This document shows positions 36,301 through 49,916 of a stretch of 64,000 nucleotides of DNA, piece by piece; the stretch's first letter is position 1, and each line of letters begins with the position of its first letter. The notes beneath the pieces are model-generated. The model was not told where the DNA came from and made no database searches. It saw nothing but the letters and a program-made list of their open reading frames with translations. The position numbers and the translations under genes were made by a program. The DNA comes from Hydractinia symbiolongicarpus (Eukaryota > Cnidaria > Hydrozoa > Anthoathecata > Hydractiniidae). The stretch spans positions 3,100,001-3,164,000 of the forward strand of contig NC_079881.1 in assembly GCF_029227915.1 (NCBI RefSeq), written 5' to 3'.

Positions 36301-39300
36301 GTACGAATATGTGACCCAACCGTTGAAACTCAAACGGACTGACACCGTTAAAAGTCAATGAAATGCAGTTTTTGAAATTGTCGCTATTTCTTCAGCGCGC
36401 GCTAACGGCTAGGATTGGTCCCACTTTAAAGAAATGATTTTTTTATCTTGATTCTTAAATGAAGCGCTACCACAGCGGCCAGTGTAAATGCTGAGTTCCG
36501 GCAATCACGTCAAGTTAAGACGAATGTTATTTCTTGGAGTCCAATTTTCTCATTTATCACATTTATCAGGTCACAGTCCAAAGTTAGTTTAATTAAGTCC
36601 CACAGTCAATTGTTTCACTTTTAAATGCGATGTAACCTAGTAATATGAGAAAAATATCGCTAAATACATGTTGGTACGAATATGTGACACAACCGTTGAA
36701 ACTCAAACGGACTGACACCGTTAGAAAGTCAGTGAAATGTAGTTTTTGAAACTGTTGCTATTTCTACAGCGCCCGCTATCGGCTAGGATTGGTCCCACAT
36801 TAAAAAAATGACTTTTTTATAATAATTTTTAAATAAAGCGCTACCACAGCGCCCAGTGTAATCGCTGAGTTTCGTCAATCATGTCAAATTAAGAAGAATG
36901 TTATTTCTTGGAGTCCAATTTTCTCATTTATCACATTTATCAGGTCACAGTCCAAAGTTAGTTCAATTAAGTCCCACAGTCAATCGTTTCACTTTTAAAA
37001 GCGATGCAACCTAGTAATATGAGAAAAATATCGCTAAATACATGTTGGTACGAATATGTGACACAACCGTTGAAACTCAAACGGACTGACACCGTTAGAA
37101 AGTCAGTGAAATGTAGTTTTTGAAACTGTCGCTATTTCTACAGCGCGCGCTAACGGCTAGGATTGGTCCCACATTAAAAAAATGACTTTTTTATATTAAT
37201 TCTTAAATAAAGCGCTACCACAGCGCCCAGTGTAATCGCTCAGTTTCGGCAATCATGTCAAATTAAGAAGAATTTTATATCTTGGAGTCCAATTGTCTCC
37301 TTTATCACATTTATCAGGTCACAGTCCAAACTTAGTTCAATTAAATCCCACAGTCAATCGTTTCATTGTTAAAAGCGATGCAACCTAGTAATATCAGAAA
37401 AACATCGCTAAATACATGTTGGTACGAATATGTGACCCAGCCGTTGTAACTCAAACGAACTTACACCGTTAGAAATTAATGAAATGTAGTTTTTGAAACT
37501 GTCGCTATTTTTTCAGCGCGCGATGACGGCTAGGATAGGTCCCACAGTAAAATATGACTTTTTTATATTAACTCTTAAATGAAGCGCTACCACAGCGCCC
37601 AGTTTAATCGCTGAGTTTCGGCAATCATGTCAAATTAAGAAGAATGTTATTTCTTGGAGTCCAATTGTCTCCTTTATCACATTTATCAGGTCACAGTCCA
37701 AGGTTAAGACAATTAAGTCCCACAGTCAATCGTTTCACTGTTAAAAGCGATGCAACCTGCTAATATCAGATAAATATCGCTAAATACATGTTGGTACGAA
37801 TATGTGACCCAACCGTTGTAACGGAAGCGGATTGATACCGTTAGAAAGTCAATGAAATGTAGATTTTGAAACTGTCGTTATTTCTTCAGCGCGTGATAAC
37901 GGCGAGGATTGGTCCCACAGTAAAGAATAACTTATTAATCGAAACTTTTAAATGAAGCGCTACCACAGCGCTCAGTGTAATCGCTGAGTTCCGGCAATTA
38001 TGTCAAATTAAGAAGAAAGTTATTTCTTGGAGTCCAATTTTCCCATTTATCAGGTCACAGTCCAAAGTTAGTTCAATTAAGTCCCACTGTCAATAGTTTC
38101 ACTGTTAAAAGCGATGCAATCTAGCAATATCAGATAAATATCGCTAAATACATGTTGGTACGGATATGTGACCTAACCGTTGAAACTCAAACGGACTGAC
38201 AAGGTTAGAAAGTCAATGAAATGTAGTTTTTGAAACTGTCGCTATTTCTTCAGCGCGCGCTAACGGCTAGGATTGGTCCCACAAATAAAAAAATGATTTT
38301 TTTATCTTGATTCTTAAATGAAGCGCTACCACAGCGGCCAGTGTAATCGCTGAGTTCCGGCAATCACGTCAAGTTAAGAAGAATGTCACTTCTTGGAGTC
38401 AAATTTTCCCATTTATCACATTTATCAGGTCAAGGTCCAAAGTTAGTTCAATTAAGTCCCACTGTCAATCGTTTCACTGTTAAAAGCGATGCAACCTAGC
38501 AATATCAGATAAATATCGCTAAATACATGTTGGTACGGATATGTGACCTAACCGTTGAAACTCAAACGGACTCACAAGGTTAGAAAGTCAATGAAATGTA
38601 GTTTTTGAAACTGTCGCTATTTCTTCAGCGCGCGCTAACGGCTAGGATTGGTCCCACAATAAAAAAATGATTTTTTTATCTTGATTCTTAAGTGAAGCGC
38701 TACCACAGCGGCCAGTGTAATCGCTGAGTTCCGGCAATCACGTCAAGTTAAGAAGAATGTTATTTCTTGGAGTCCAATTGTCTCATTTGTCACATTTATC
38801 AGGACACAGTCCAAAGTTAGTTCAATTAAGTCCCACAGTCAATCGTTTCATTGTTAAAAGCGATGCAACCTAGTAACATCAAAAATGTCGCCAAATACAT
38901 GTTGGTACGAATATGTGACCCAACCGTTGTAACTCAAACGGACTGACACCGTTAGAAAGTCAATGAAATGTAATTTTTGAAACTGTCGCTATTTCTTCAG
39001 CTCGCGATAACGGCGAGGATTGGTCCCACAGTAAAGAATGACTTATTTTTCTAAATTTTTAAATGAAGAACTATCCCAGCGCCCAGTGTGATCGCTGAGT
39101 TCCGGCAATCATATCATATTAAGAAGAATGTTATTTCTTGGAGTCCAATTTTCTCATTTATCACATTTATCAGGTCACAGTCCAAAGTTAGTTCAATTAA
39201 GTCCCACAGTCAATCGTATCATTGTTAAAAGCGATGCAACCTAGTAATATCAGAATAACATCGCTAAATACATATTGGTACGAATATGTGACCCAACCGT

Positions 39301-40290
39301 TGAAACTCAAACGGACTGACAAGGTTAGAAAGTCAATGAGATGTAGTTTTCGAAACTGTCGCTATTTCTTCAGCGCGCGCTAACGGCTAGGATTGGTCCC
39401 ACATTAAAGAAATGATTTTTTTATCTTGATTCTTAAATGAAGCGCTACCACAGCGCCCAGTGTAAATGCTGAGTTCCGGCAATCACGTCAAGTTAATAAG
39501 AATGTTACTTCTTGGAGTCCAATTGTCTCATTTGTCACATTTATCAGGTCACAGTCCCAAGTTATTTCAATTAAGTCCCACAGTCAATCGGTTCATTGTT
39601 AAAAGCGATGCAACCTAGTAACATCAAAAATATCACTAAATACATGTTGGTACGAATATGTGACCCAACCGTTAAAACTCAAACGGACTGACAAGGTTAG
39701 AAAGTCAATGAGATGTAGTTTTTGAAACTGTCGCTATTTCTTCAGCGCGCGCTAACGGCTAGGATTGGTCCCACATTAAAGAAATTATTTTTTTATCTTG
39801 ATTCTTAAATGAAGCGCTACCACAGCGGCCAGTGTAAATGCTGAGTTCCGGCAATCACGTCAAGTTAAGAAGAATGTTACTTCGTGGAGTCCAATTGTCT
39901 CATTTGTCACATTTATCAGGTCACAGTCCCAAGTTATTTCAATTAAATCCTACAGTCAATCGTTTCATTGTTAAAAGCGATGCAACCTAGTAACATCAAA
40001 AATGTCGCTAAATACATGTTGGTACGAATATGTGACCCAACCGTTGAAACTCAAACGGACTGACACCGTTAAAAAGTCAATGAAATGCAGTTTTTGAAAT
40101 TGTGGCTATTTCTTCAGTGCGCGCTAACGGCTAGGATTGGTTCTACAGTTAAAAATGATGTATTAATCTAAATTTTTAAATGAAGCGCTACCACAGCGCT
40201 CAGTGTAATCGCTGAGTTCCGGCAATCATGTCAAATTAAGAAGAATGTTATTTCTTGGAGTCCAATTTTCTTATTTATCACATTTATCAG
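36301..40290 (+). repeat. Mixed satellite monomers; part matches 62.1-63.3 kb
   Basis: About eleven monomers of the common classes. The part from about 36,870 to 38,030 matches 62,124-63,284 at a constant offset of 25,254 bp, through shared variants TTAGAAATTAATG (37,469 and 62,723) and AGAAGAAAGTTATTTC (38,011 and 63,265). One copy at 38,041 has a 9-bp slippage deletion. No gene or other element seen. Confidence 0.8.
38030..38060 (+). repeat. 9-bp deletion between TTTATCA direct repeats
   Basis: The usual CATTTATCACATTTATCAGG reads CATTTATCAGG here. One copy of the short direct repeat TTTATCA with its spacer has been lost, consistent with replication slippage. The homologous monomer at 63,300 keeps both. 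Confidence 0.8.
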
Positions 40291-41885
40291 GTCACAGTCC
40301 AAAGTTAGTTCAATTAAGTCCCACAGTCAATCGTTTCACTTTTAAAAGCGATGCAACCTAGTAATATCAGATAGATATCGCTAAATACATGTTGGTACGA
40401 TTATGTGACCCAACCGTTGTAACTCAAACGGACTGACACCGTTAGAAAGTCAATGAAATGTAGTTTTAGAAACTGCCGCTATTTCTTCAGCTCGCGATAA
40501 CGGATAGGATTGTTCCCACAGTAAAGAATGATTTATTTATCTAAATATTTAAATGAAGCGCTACCACAGCGCCCAGTGTAATCGCTGAGTTCCGGCAATC
40601 ACGTCAAATAAAGAAGAATGTTATTTCTTGGAGTTTAATTGTCTCATTTATCACATTTATCAGGTCACAGTTCAAAGTTAGTTCAATTAAATCCCACAGT
40701 CAATCGTTTCATTGTTAAAAGCGATGCAACCTAGTAATATCAGAAAAACATCGCTAAATACATGTTGGTACGAATATGTGACCCAGCCGTTGTAACTCAA
40801 ACGAACTTACACCGTTAGAAAGTCAATGAAATGTAGTTTTTGAAACTGTCGCTATTTTTTCAGTGCGCGATGACGGCTAGGATTGGTCCCACAGTAAAAA
40901 ATGTCTTTTTTATATTAACTCTTAAATGAAGCGCTACGACAGCGCCCAGTGTAATCGCTGAGTTTCGGCAATCATGTCAAATTAAGAAGAATGTTATTTC
41001 TTGGATTCCACTTGTCTCCTTTATCACATTTGTCAGGTCACAGTCCAAGGTTAAGACAATTAAGTCCCACAGTCAATCGTTTCATTGTTAAAAGCGATGC
41101 AACCTAGTAATATCAGATAAATATCGCTAAATACATGTTGGTACGAATATGTGACCCAACCGTTGTAACTGAAGCTAATTGATACCGTTAGAATGTCAAT
41201 AAATTGTAGATTTTAAAACTGTCGTTATTTCTTCAGCGCGTGACAACGGCGAGGATTGGTCCCACAGTAAAGAATAACTTATTAATCGAAACTTTTAAAT
41301 GAAGCGCTACCACAGCGTTCAGTGTAATCGCTGAGTTCCGGCAATCATGTCAAATTAAGAAGAATGATATTTCTTGGAGTCCAATTTCCCCATTTATCAC
41401 ATTTATCAGGTCACAGTCCAAAGTTAGTTCAATTAAGTCCCACTGTCAATCGTTTCACTGTTAAAAGCGATGCAACCTAGCAATATCAGATAAATATCGC
41501 AAAATACATGTTGGTACGGATATGTGACCTAACCGTTGAAACCCAAACGGAATGACAAAGTTAGAAAGTCAATGAAATGTAGTTTTTGAAACTGTCGCTA
41601 TTTCTTCAGCGCGCGCTAACGGCTAGGAATGGTCCCACATTAAAAAAATGATTTTTTTATCTTGATTCTTAAATGAAGCGCTACCACAGCGGCCAGTGTA
41701 ATCGCTGAGTTCCGGCAATCACGTCAAGTTAAGAAGAATGTTACTTCTTGGAGTTCCAATTGTCTCATTTGTCACATTTATCAGGTCACAGTCCAAAGTT
41801 AGTTCAATTAAGTCCCACAGTCAATCGTTTCATTGTTAAAAGCGATGCAACCTATTAACATCAAAAATGTCGCCAAATACATGTT
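40291..41885 (+). repeat. Block duplicated from 34.7-36.3 kb, second copy
   Basis: Second copy of the 5,585-bp-spaced block. It differs from the first by scattered substitutions, for example CAGTGCGCGATGACGG here against CAGCGCGCGATGACGG. Part of it was copied again 1,864 bp further right. Confidence 0.8.
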
Positions 41886-43740
41886 GGTTCGAATATGTGA
41901 CCCAACCGTTGTAACTCAAACGGACTGACACCTTTAGAAAGTCAATGAAATGTAATTTTTGAAACTGTCGCTATTTCTTCAGCTCGCGATAAGGGATAGG
42001 ATTGGTCCCACAGTAGAGAATGATTTATTCATCTAAATATTTAAATGAAGCGCTACCACAGCGCCCAGTGTAATCGCTGAGTTCCGGCAATCACGTCAAA
42101 TTAAGAAGAATGTTTTTTCTTGGAATCCAATTGTCTCATTTATCACAATTATCAGGTCACAGTCCAAAGTTAGTTCAATTAAGTCCCACAGTCAATCGTT
42201 TCATTGTTAAAAAGCGATGCAACCTAGTAATATCATAAATGTCGCTAAATACATGTTGGTGTGAATATGTGACCCAATTGTTGTTACTCAAACGGACTGA
42301 CAAGGTTAGAAAGTCAATGAAATTTAGTTTTTGAAACTGTCGCTATTTCATCAGCGCGCGATAACGGCTAGGATTGGTCCCACAGTGAAAAATGACTTTT
42401 TTATATTGATTCTTAAATAAAGCGCTACCACAGTGCTCAGTGTAATCGCTGAGTTCCGGCAATCACGTCAAGTTAAGAAGAATGTTACTTCTTGGAGTCC
42501 AATTGTCTCATTTCTCACATTTATCAGGTCACAGTCCAAAGTTAGTTAAATTAAGTCCCACGGTCAATCGTTTCACTTTTAAAAGCGATGCAACCTAGTA
42601 ATATGAGAAAAATATCGCTTAATACATATTGGTACGAATATGTGACCCAGCCGTTGTAACTCAAACGAACTTACACCGTTAGAAAGTCAATGAAATGTAG
42701 TTTTTGAAACTGTCGCTATTTTTTCAGTGCGCGATGACGGCTAGGATTGGTCCCACAGTAAAAAATGTCTTTTTTATATTAACTCTTAAATGAAGCGCTA
42801 CCACAGCGCCCAGTGTAATCGCTGAGTTTCGGCAATCATGTCAAATTAAGAAGAATGTTATTTCTTGGAGTCCACTTGTCTCCTTTATCACATTTGTCAG
42901 GTCACAGTCCAAGGTTAAGACAATTAAGTCCCACAGTCAATCATTTCACTGTTAAAAGCGATGCAACCTAGTAATATCAGATAAATATCGCTAAATACAT
43001 GTTGGTACGAATATGTGACCCAACCGTTGTAACTGAAGCTAATTGATACCGTTAGAAAGTCAATAAATTGTAGATTTTAAAACTGTCGTTATTTCTTCAG
43101 CGCGTGACAACGGCGAGGATTGGTCCCACAGTAAAGAATAACTTATTAATCGAAACTTTTAAATGAAGCGCTACCACAGCGTTCAGTGTAATCGCTGAGT
43201 TCCGGCAATCATGTCAAATTAAGAAGAATGTTATTTCTTGGAGTCCAATTTCCCCATTTATCACATTTATCAGGTCACAGTCCAAAGTTAGTTCAATTAA
43301 GTCCCACTGTCAATCGTTTCACTGTTAAAAGCGATGCAACCTAGCAATATCAAAAATGTCGCCAAATACATGTTGGTTCGAATATGTGACACAACCGTTG
43401 TAACTCAAACGGACTGACACCTTTAGAAAGTCAATGAAATGTAATTTTTGAAACTGTCGCTATTTCTTCAGCTCGCGATAAGGGATAGGATTGGTCCCAC
43501 AGTAGAGAATGATTTATTTATCTAAATATTTAAATGAAGCGCTACCACAGCGCCCAGTGAATCGCTGAGTTCCGGCAATCACGTCAAATTAAGAAGAATG
43601 TTTTTTCTTGGAATCCAATTGTCTCATTTATCACAATTATCAGGTCACAGTCCAAAGTTAGTTCAATTAAGTCCCACAGTCAATCGTTTCATTGTTAAAA
43701 AGCGATGCAACCTAGTAATATCATAAATGTCGCTAAATAC
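41886..43740 (+). repeat. Pentamer/tetramer duplication, 1,864 then 1,489 bp
   Basis: CAGTGCGCGATGACGG recurs 1,864 bp apart (40,861 and 42,725). The later markers CAGTAGAGAATGATTT (42,011 and 43,500) and GTGTGAATATGTGACC (42,259 and 43,747) are only 1,488-1,489 bp apart. The second copy therefore lost one monomer, and the join lies in a hybrid monomer near 43,360. Confidence 0.85.
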
Positions 43741-45840
43741 ATGTTGGTGTGAATATGTGACCCAATTGTTGTTACTCAAACGGACTGACAAGGTTAGAAA
43801 GTCAATGAAATTTAGTTTTTGAAACTGTCGCTATTTCATCAGCGCGCGATAACGGCTAGGATTGGTCCCACAGTAAAAAATGACTTTTTTATATTGATTC
43901 TTAAATAAAGCGCTACCACAGTGCTCAGTGTAATCGCTGAGTTCCGGCAATCACGTCAAGTTAAGAAGAATGTTACTTCTTGGAGTCCAATTGTCTCATT
44001 TGTCACATTTATCAGGTCACAGTCCAAAGTTAGTTCAATTAAGTCCCACAGTCAATCGTTTCACTTTTAAAAGCGATGCAACCTAGTAATATGAGAAAAA
44101 TATCGCTTAATACATATTGGTACGAATATGTGACTCAACCGTTGAAACTCAAACGGACTGACACCGTGAGATAGTCAGTGATATGTAGTATTTCAAACTT
44201 TCTCTATTTCTTCAGCGCGCGCTACCGGCTGGGATTGGTCCCACATTAAAAAAATGACATTTTATATTAATTCTTAAATGAAGCGCTACCACTGCGCCCA
44301 GAGTAATCGCTGAGTTTCGGCAATCATGTCAAATTAAAAAGAATGTTATTTCTTGGAGTCCAATTGTCTCATTTATCACGTTTAACAGGTCACAGTCCAA
44401 AGTTAATTCAATTAAGTCCCACAGTCAATCTTTCACTGTTAAAAGCGATGCAACCTAGTAATATCAGATAAATATCGCTAAATACATGTTGGTACGAATA
44501 TGTGACCCAACCGTTGTAACTCAAACGGACTGACACCGTTAGAAAGTCAATGAAATGTAGTTTTTGAAACTGTCGCTATTTCTTCAGCTCGCGATAACGG
44601 ATAGGACTGGTCCCACAGTAAAGAATGATTTATTTATCTAAATATTTAAATGAAGCGCTACCACAGCGCCCAGTGTAATCGCTGAGTTCCGGCAATCACG
44701 TCAAATTAAGAAGAATGTTTTTTCTTGGAATCCAATTGTCTCATTTATCACAATTATCAGGTCACACTCCAAAGTTAGTTCAATTAAGTCCCACAGTCAA
44801 TCGTTTCATTGTTAAAAAGCGATGCAACCTAGTATTATCATAAATGTCGCTAAATACATGTTGGTGTGAATATGTGACCCAATTGTTGTTACTCAAACGG
44901 ACTGACAAGGTTAGAAAGTCAATGAAATTTAGTTTTTGAAACTGTCGCTATTTCATCAGCGCGCGATAACGGCTAGGATTGGTCCCACAGTAAAAAATGA
45001 CTTTTTTATATTGATTCTTAAATAAAGCGCTACCACAGTGCTCAGTGTAATCGCTGAGTTCCGGCAATCACGTCAAGTTAAGAAGAATGTTACTTCTTGG
45101 ATTCCAATTGTCTCATTTGTCACATTTATCAGGTCACAGTCCAAAGTTAGTTCAATTAAGTCCCACAGTCAATCGTTTCACTTTTAAAAGCGATGCAACC
45201 TAGTAATATGAGAAAAATATCGCTTAATACATATTGGTACGAATATGTGACTCAACCGTTGAAACTCAAACGGACTGACACCGTGAGAAAGTCAGTGATA
45301 TGTAGTATTTCAAACTTTCTCTATTTCTTCAGCGCGCGCTACCGGCTAGGATTGGTCCCAAATTAAAAAAATGACATTTTATATTAATTCTTAAATGAAG
45401 CGCTACCACTGCGCCCAGAGTAATCGCTGAGTTTCGGCAATCATGTCAAATTAAAAAGACTGTTATTTCTTGGAGTCCAATTGTCTCATTTATCACGTTT
45501 AACAGGTCACAGTCCAAAGTTAATTCAATTAAGTCCCACAGTCAATCTTTCACTGTTAAAAGCGATGCAACCTAGTAATATCAGATAAATATCGCTAAAT
45601 ACATGTTTTTACGAATATGTGACCCAACCGTTGTAACTCAAACGGACTGACACCGTTAGAAAGTCAATGAAATGTAGTTTTTGAAACTGTCGCTATTTCT
45701 TCAGCTCGCGATAACGGATAGGACTGGTCCCACAGTAAAGAATGATTTATTTATCTAAATATTTAAATGAAGCGCTACCAAAGCGCCCAGTGTAATCGCT
45801 GAGTTCCGGGAATCACGTCAAATTAAGAAGAATGTTATTT
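43600..45840 (+). repeat. 1,117-bp trimer, two copies
   Basis: Shared rare variants lie 1,117 bp apart: GTGTGAATATGTGACC (43,747 and 44,864), TTCAGCGCGCGCTACCGG (44,211 and 45,328) and ATAGGACTGGTCC (44,601 and 45,718). Both copies also carry CACCGTGAGA and the one-base-shorter GTCAATCTTTCACTG. Confidence 0.87.
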
Positions 45841-47900
45841 CTTGGAATCCAATTGTCTCATTTATCACATTTATCAGGTCACAGTCCAAAGTTAGTTCAA
45901 TTAAGTCCCACATTCAATCGTTTCACTGTTAAAAGCGATGCAACCTAGTAAGATCAGAAAAAAATTCGCTAAATACATATTGGTACGACTATGTGACCCA
46001 ACTGTTGTAACTCAAACGGACTTACACCGTTAGAAAGTCAATGAAATGTAGTTTTTGAAACTGTCGTTATTTCTTCAGCGCGCGATAACGGCTAGGAAAG
46101 GTCCCACAGTAAAAAATGACTTATTAATCTAAACTTTTAAATGAAGCGCTACCACAGCGCCCAGTGTAATCGCTGAGTTCTGGCAATCATGTCAAAATAA
46201 GAAGAATGTTATTTCTTGGAGTCCAATTTTCCCATTTATCACATTTATCAGGTCACAGTCCAAAGTTAGTTCAATTAAGTCCCACAGTCAATCGTTTCAC
46301 TGTTAAAAGCGATGCAACCTAGTAATATCAGATAAATATCGCTAAATACATGTTGGTACGAATATGTGACCCAACCGTTGAAACTCAAACGGACTGAATG
46401 AAATGTAGTTTTTGAAACTGTCGCTATTTCTTCAGCGCCCGCTAACGGCTAGGATTGGTCCCAGATTAAAAAAATGATTTTTTTATCTTGAATCTTAAAT
46501 GAATCGCTACCACAGCGGCCAGTGTAATCGCTGAGTTCCGGCAATCACGTCAAGTTAAGAAGAATGTTACTTCTTGGAGTCCAATTGTCACATTTGTCAC
46601 ATTTATCAGGTCACAGTCCCATGTTAGTTCAATTAAGTCCCACAGTCAATCGTTTCATTGTTAAAAGCGATGCAACCTAGTAATATCATAAATGTCGCTA
46701 AATACATGTTGGTACGAATATGTGACCCAACCGTTGTAACTCAAACGGACTGACACCGTTAGAAAGTCAATGAAATGTAGTTTTTGAAACTGTCGCTATT
46801 TCTTCAGCTCGCGATAACGGATAGGACTGGTCCCACAGTAAAGAAAAATTTATTTATCTAAATATTTAAATGAAGCGCTACCAAAGCGCCCAGTGTAATC
46901 GCTGAGTTCCGGGAATCACGTCAAATTAAGAAGAATGTTATTTCTTGGAATCCAATTGTCTCATTTATCACATTTATCAGGTCACAGTCCAAAGTTAGTT
47001 CAATTAAGTGCCACAGTCAATCGTTTCACTGTTAAAAGCGATGCAACCTAGTAACATCAGAAAAAAATTCGCTAAATACATACTGGTACGACTATGTGAC
47101 CCAACCGTTGTAACTCAAACGGACTTACACCGTTAGAAAGTCAATGAAATGTAGTTTTTGAAACTGTCGTTATTTCTTCAGCGCGCAATAACGGCTAGGA
47201 AAGGTCCCACAGTAAAAAATGACTTATTAATCTAAACTTTTAAATGAAGCGCTACCACAGCGCCCAGTGTAATCGCTGATTTCTGGCAATCATGTCAAAA
47301 TAAGAAGAATTTTATTTCTTGGAGTCCAATTTTCCCATTTATCACATTTATCAGGTCACAGTCCAAAGTTAGTTCAATTAAGTCCCACAGTCAATCGTAT
47401 CACTGTTAAAAGCGATGCAACCTAGTAATATCAGATAAATATCGCTAAATACATGTTGGTACGAATATTTGACCCAACCGTTGAAACTCAAACGGACTGA
47501 ATGAAATGTAGTTTTTGAAACTGTCGCTATTTCTTCAGCGCGCGCTAACCGCTAGGAGTGGTCCCACATTAAAAAAATGATTTTTTTATCTTTAATCTTA
47601 AATGAAGCGCTACCACAGCGGCCAGTGTAATCGCTGAGTTCCGGCAATCACGTCAAGTTAAGAAGAACGTTACTTCTTGGAGTCCAATTGTCACATTTGT
47701 CACATTTATCAGGTCACAGTCCCATGTTAGTTCAATTAAGTCCCACAGTCAATCGTTTCATTGTTAAAAGCGATGCAACCTAGTAATATCATAAATGTCG
47801 CTAAATACATGTTGGTACGAATATGTGACCCAACCGTTGTAACTCAAACGGACTGACACCGTTAAAATGTCAATGAAATGCAGTTTTTGAAACTGTCGCT
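45718..47900 (+). repeat. 1,103-bp trimer with a 16-bp deletion, two copies
   Basis: ATAGGACTGG recurs at 45,718 and 46,821. GGACTGAATGAAATG, which lacks the 16 bp CACCGTTAGAAAGTCA, recurs at 46,391 and 47,494. The period is 1,103 bp, shorter than three full monomers by the size of this deletion, so the deletion preceded the duplication. Confidence 0.87.
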
Positions 47901-49916
47901 ATTTCATCAGCGCGCAATAAGGGCTAGGATTGCTCCCACAGTAAAAAATGACTTATTAATCTAAATTTTTAAATGAAGCGCTACCACAGTGCTCAGTGTA
48001 ATCGCTGAGTTCCGGCAATCATGTCAAATTAAGAAGAATGTTATTTCTTGGAGTCCAATTTTCTCATTTATTACATTTATCAGGTCACAGTCCAATGTTA
48101 GTTCAATTAAGTCCCACAGTCAATCGTTTCACTTTTAAAAGCAATGCAACCTAGTAATATGAGGAAAACATCGCTAAATACATGTTGGTATGAATATGTG
48201 ACACAACCGTTGAAACTCAAACGGACTGACACCGTTAAAAAGTCAGTGAAATGTAGTATTTGAAACTTTCTTTATTTCTTTAGCGCGCGCTAACGGCTGC
48301 GATTGGTCCCACATTAAAAAAATGACTTTTTTATATTAATTCTTAAATGAAGCGCTACCACAGCGCCCACTGAAATCGCTGAGTTTCGGCAATCATGTCA
48401 AATTGAGAAGAATGTAATTTCTTGGAGTCCAATTGTCTCCTTTATGACATTTATCAGGTCACAGTCCAAAGTTAGTTCAATTATGTCCCACAGTCAATCG
48501 TATCATTGTTAAAAGCGATGCAACCTAGTAATATCAGAAAAACATCGCTAAATACATATTGGTACGAATATGTGACCCAACCGTTGAAACTCAAACGGAC
48601 TGACACCGTTAAAAGTCAATGAAATGCAGTTTTTGAAATTGTTGCAATTTCTTCAGCGCGCGCTAACGGCTAGGATTGGTCCCACATTAAAGAAATGATT
48701 TTTTATCTTGATTCTTAAATGAAGCGCTACCACAGCGGCCAGTGTAAATGCTGAGTTCCGGCAATCACGTCAAGTTAAGACGAATGTTATTTCTTGGAGT
48801 CCAATTTTCTCATTTATCACATTTATCAGGTCACAGTCCAAAGTTAGTTCAATTAAGTCCCACAGTCAATCGTTTCACTTTTAAAAGCGATGCAACCTAG
48901 TAATATGAGAAAAATATCGCTAAATACATGTTGGTACGAATATGTGACACAACCGTTGAAACTCAAACAGACTGACACCGTTAGAAAGTCAGTGATATGT
49001 AGTTTTTGAAACTGTCGTTATTTCTACAGCGCGCGCTAACGGCTAGGAGTGGTGCCACATTAAAAAAATGACTTTTTATATTAATTCTTAAATAAAGCGC
49101 TACCACAGCGCCCAGTGTAATCGCTCAGTTTCGGCAATCATGTCAAATTAAGAAGAATGTTATTTCTTGGAGTCCAATTGTCTCCTTTATCACATTTATC
49201 AGGTCACAGTCCAAACTTAGTTCAATTAAATCCCACAGTCAATCGTTTCATTGTTAAAAGCGATGCAACCTAGTAATATCAGAAAAACATCGCTATATAC
49301 ATGTTGGTACGAATATGTGACCCAACCGTTGTAACTCAAACGAACTTACACCATTAGAAAGTTAATGAAATGTAGTTTTTGAAACTGTCGCTATTTTTTC
49401 AGCGCGCGATGACGGCTAGGATAGGTCCCACAGTAAAATGACTTTTTTATATTAACTCTTAAATGAAGCGCTACCACAGCGCCCAGTTTAATCGCTGAGT
49501 TTCGGCAATCATGTCAAATTAAGAAGAATGTTATTTCTTGGAATCCAATTGTCTCCTTTATCACATTTATCAGGTCACAGTCCAAGGTTAAGACAATTAA
49601 GTGCCACAGTCAATCGTTTCACTGTTAAAAGCGATGCAACCTACTAATATCAGATAAATATCGCTAAATACATGTTGGTACGAATATGTGACCCAACCGT
49701 TGTAACTGAAGCGGATTGATACCGTTAGAAAGTCAATGAAATGTAGATTTTGAAACTGTCGTTATTTCTTCAGCGCGTGATAACGGCGAGGATTGGTCCC
49801 ACAGTAAAGAATAACTTATTAATCGAAACCTTTAAATGAAGCGCTACCACAGCGCTCAGTGTAATCGCTGAGTTCCGGCAATCATGTCAAATTAAGAAGT
49901 ATGTTATTTCTTGGAG
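47901..49916 (+). repeat. Mixed satellite monomers; part duplicated at 53.1-54.4 kb
   Basis: About five monomers. From about 48,600 to 49,900 the order and variants match 53,070-54,370 at an offset of 4,469-4,470 bp (12 monomers). Markers are CGAATGTTATTTC at 48,781 and 53,250, and AATCGAAACC at 49,821 and 54,291. No gene seen. Confidence 0.78.
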
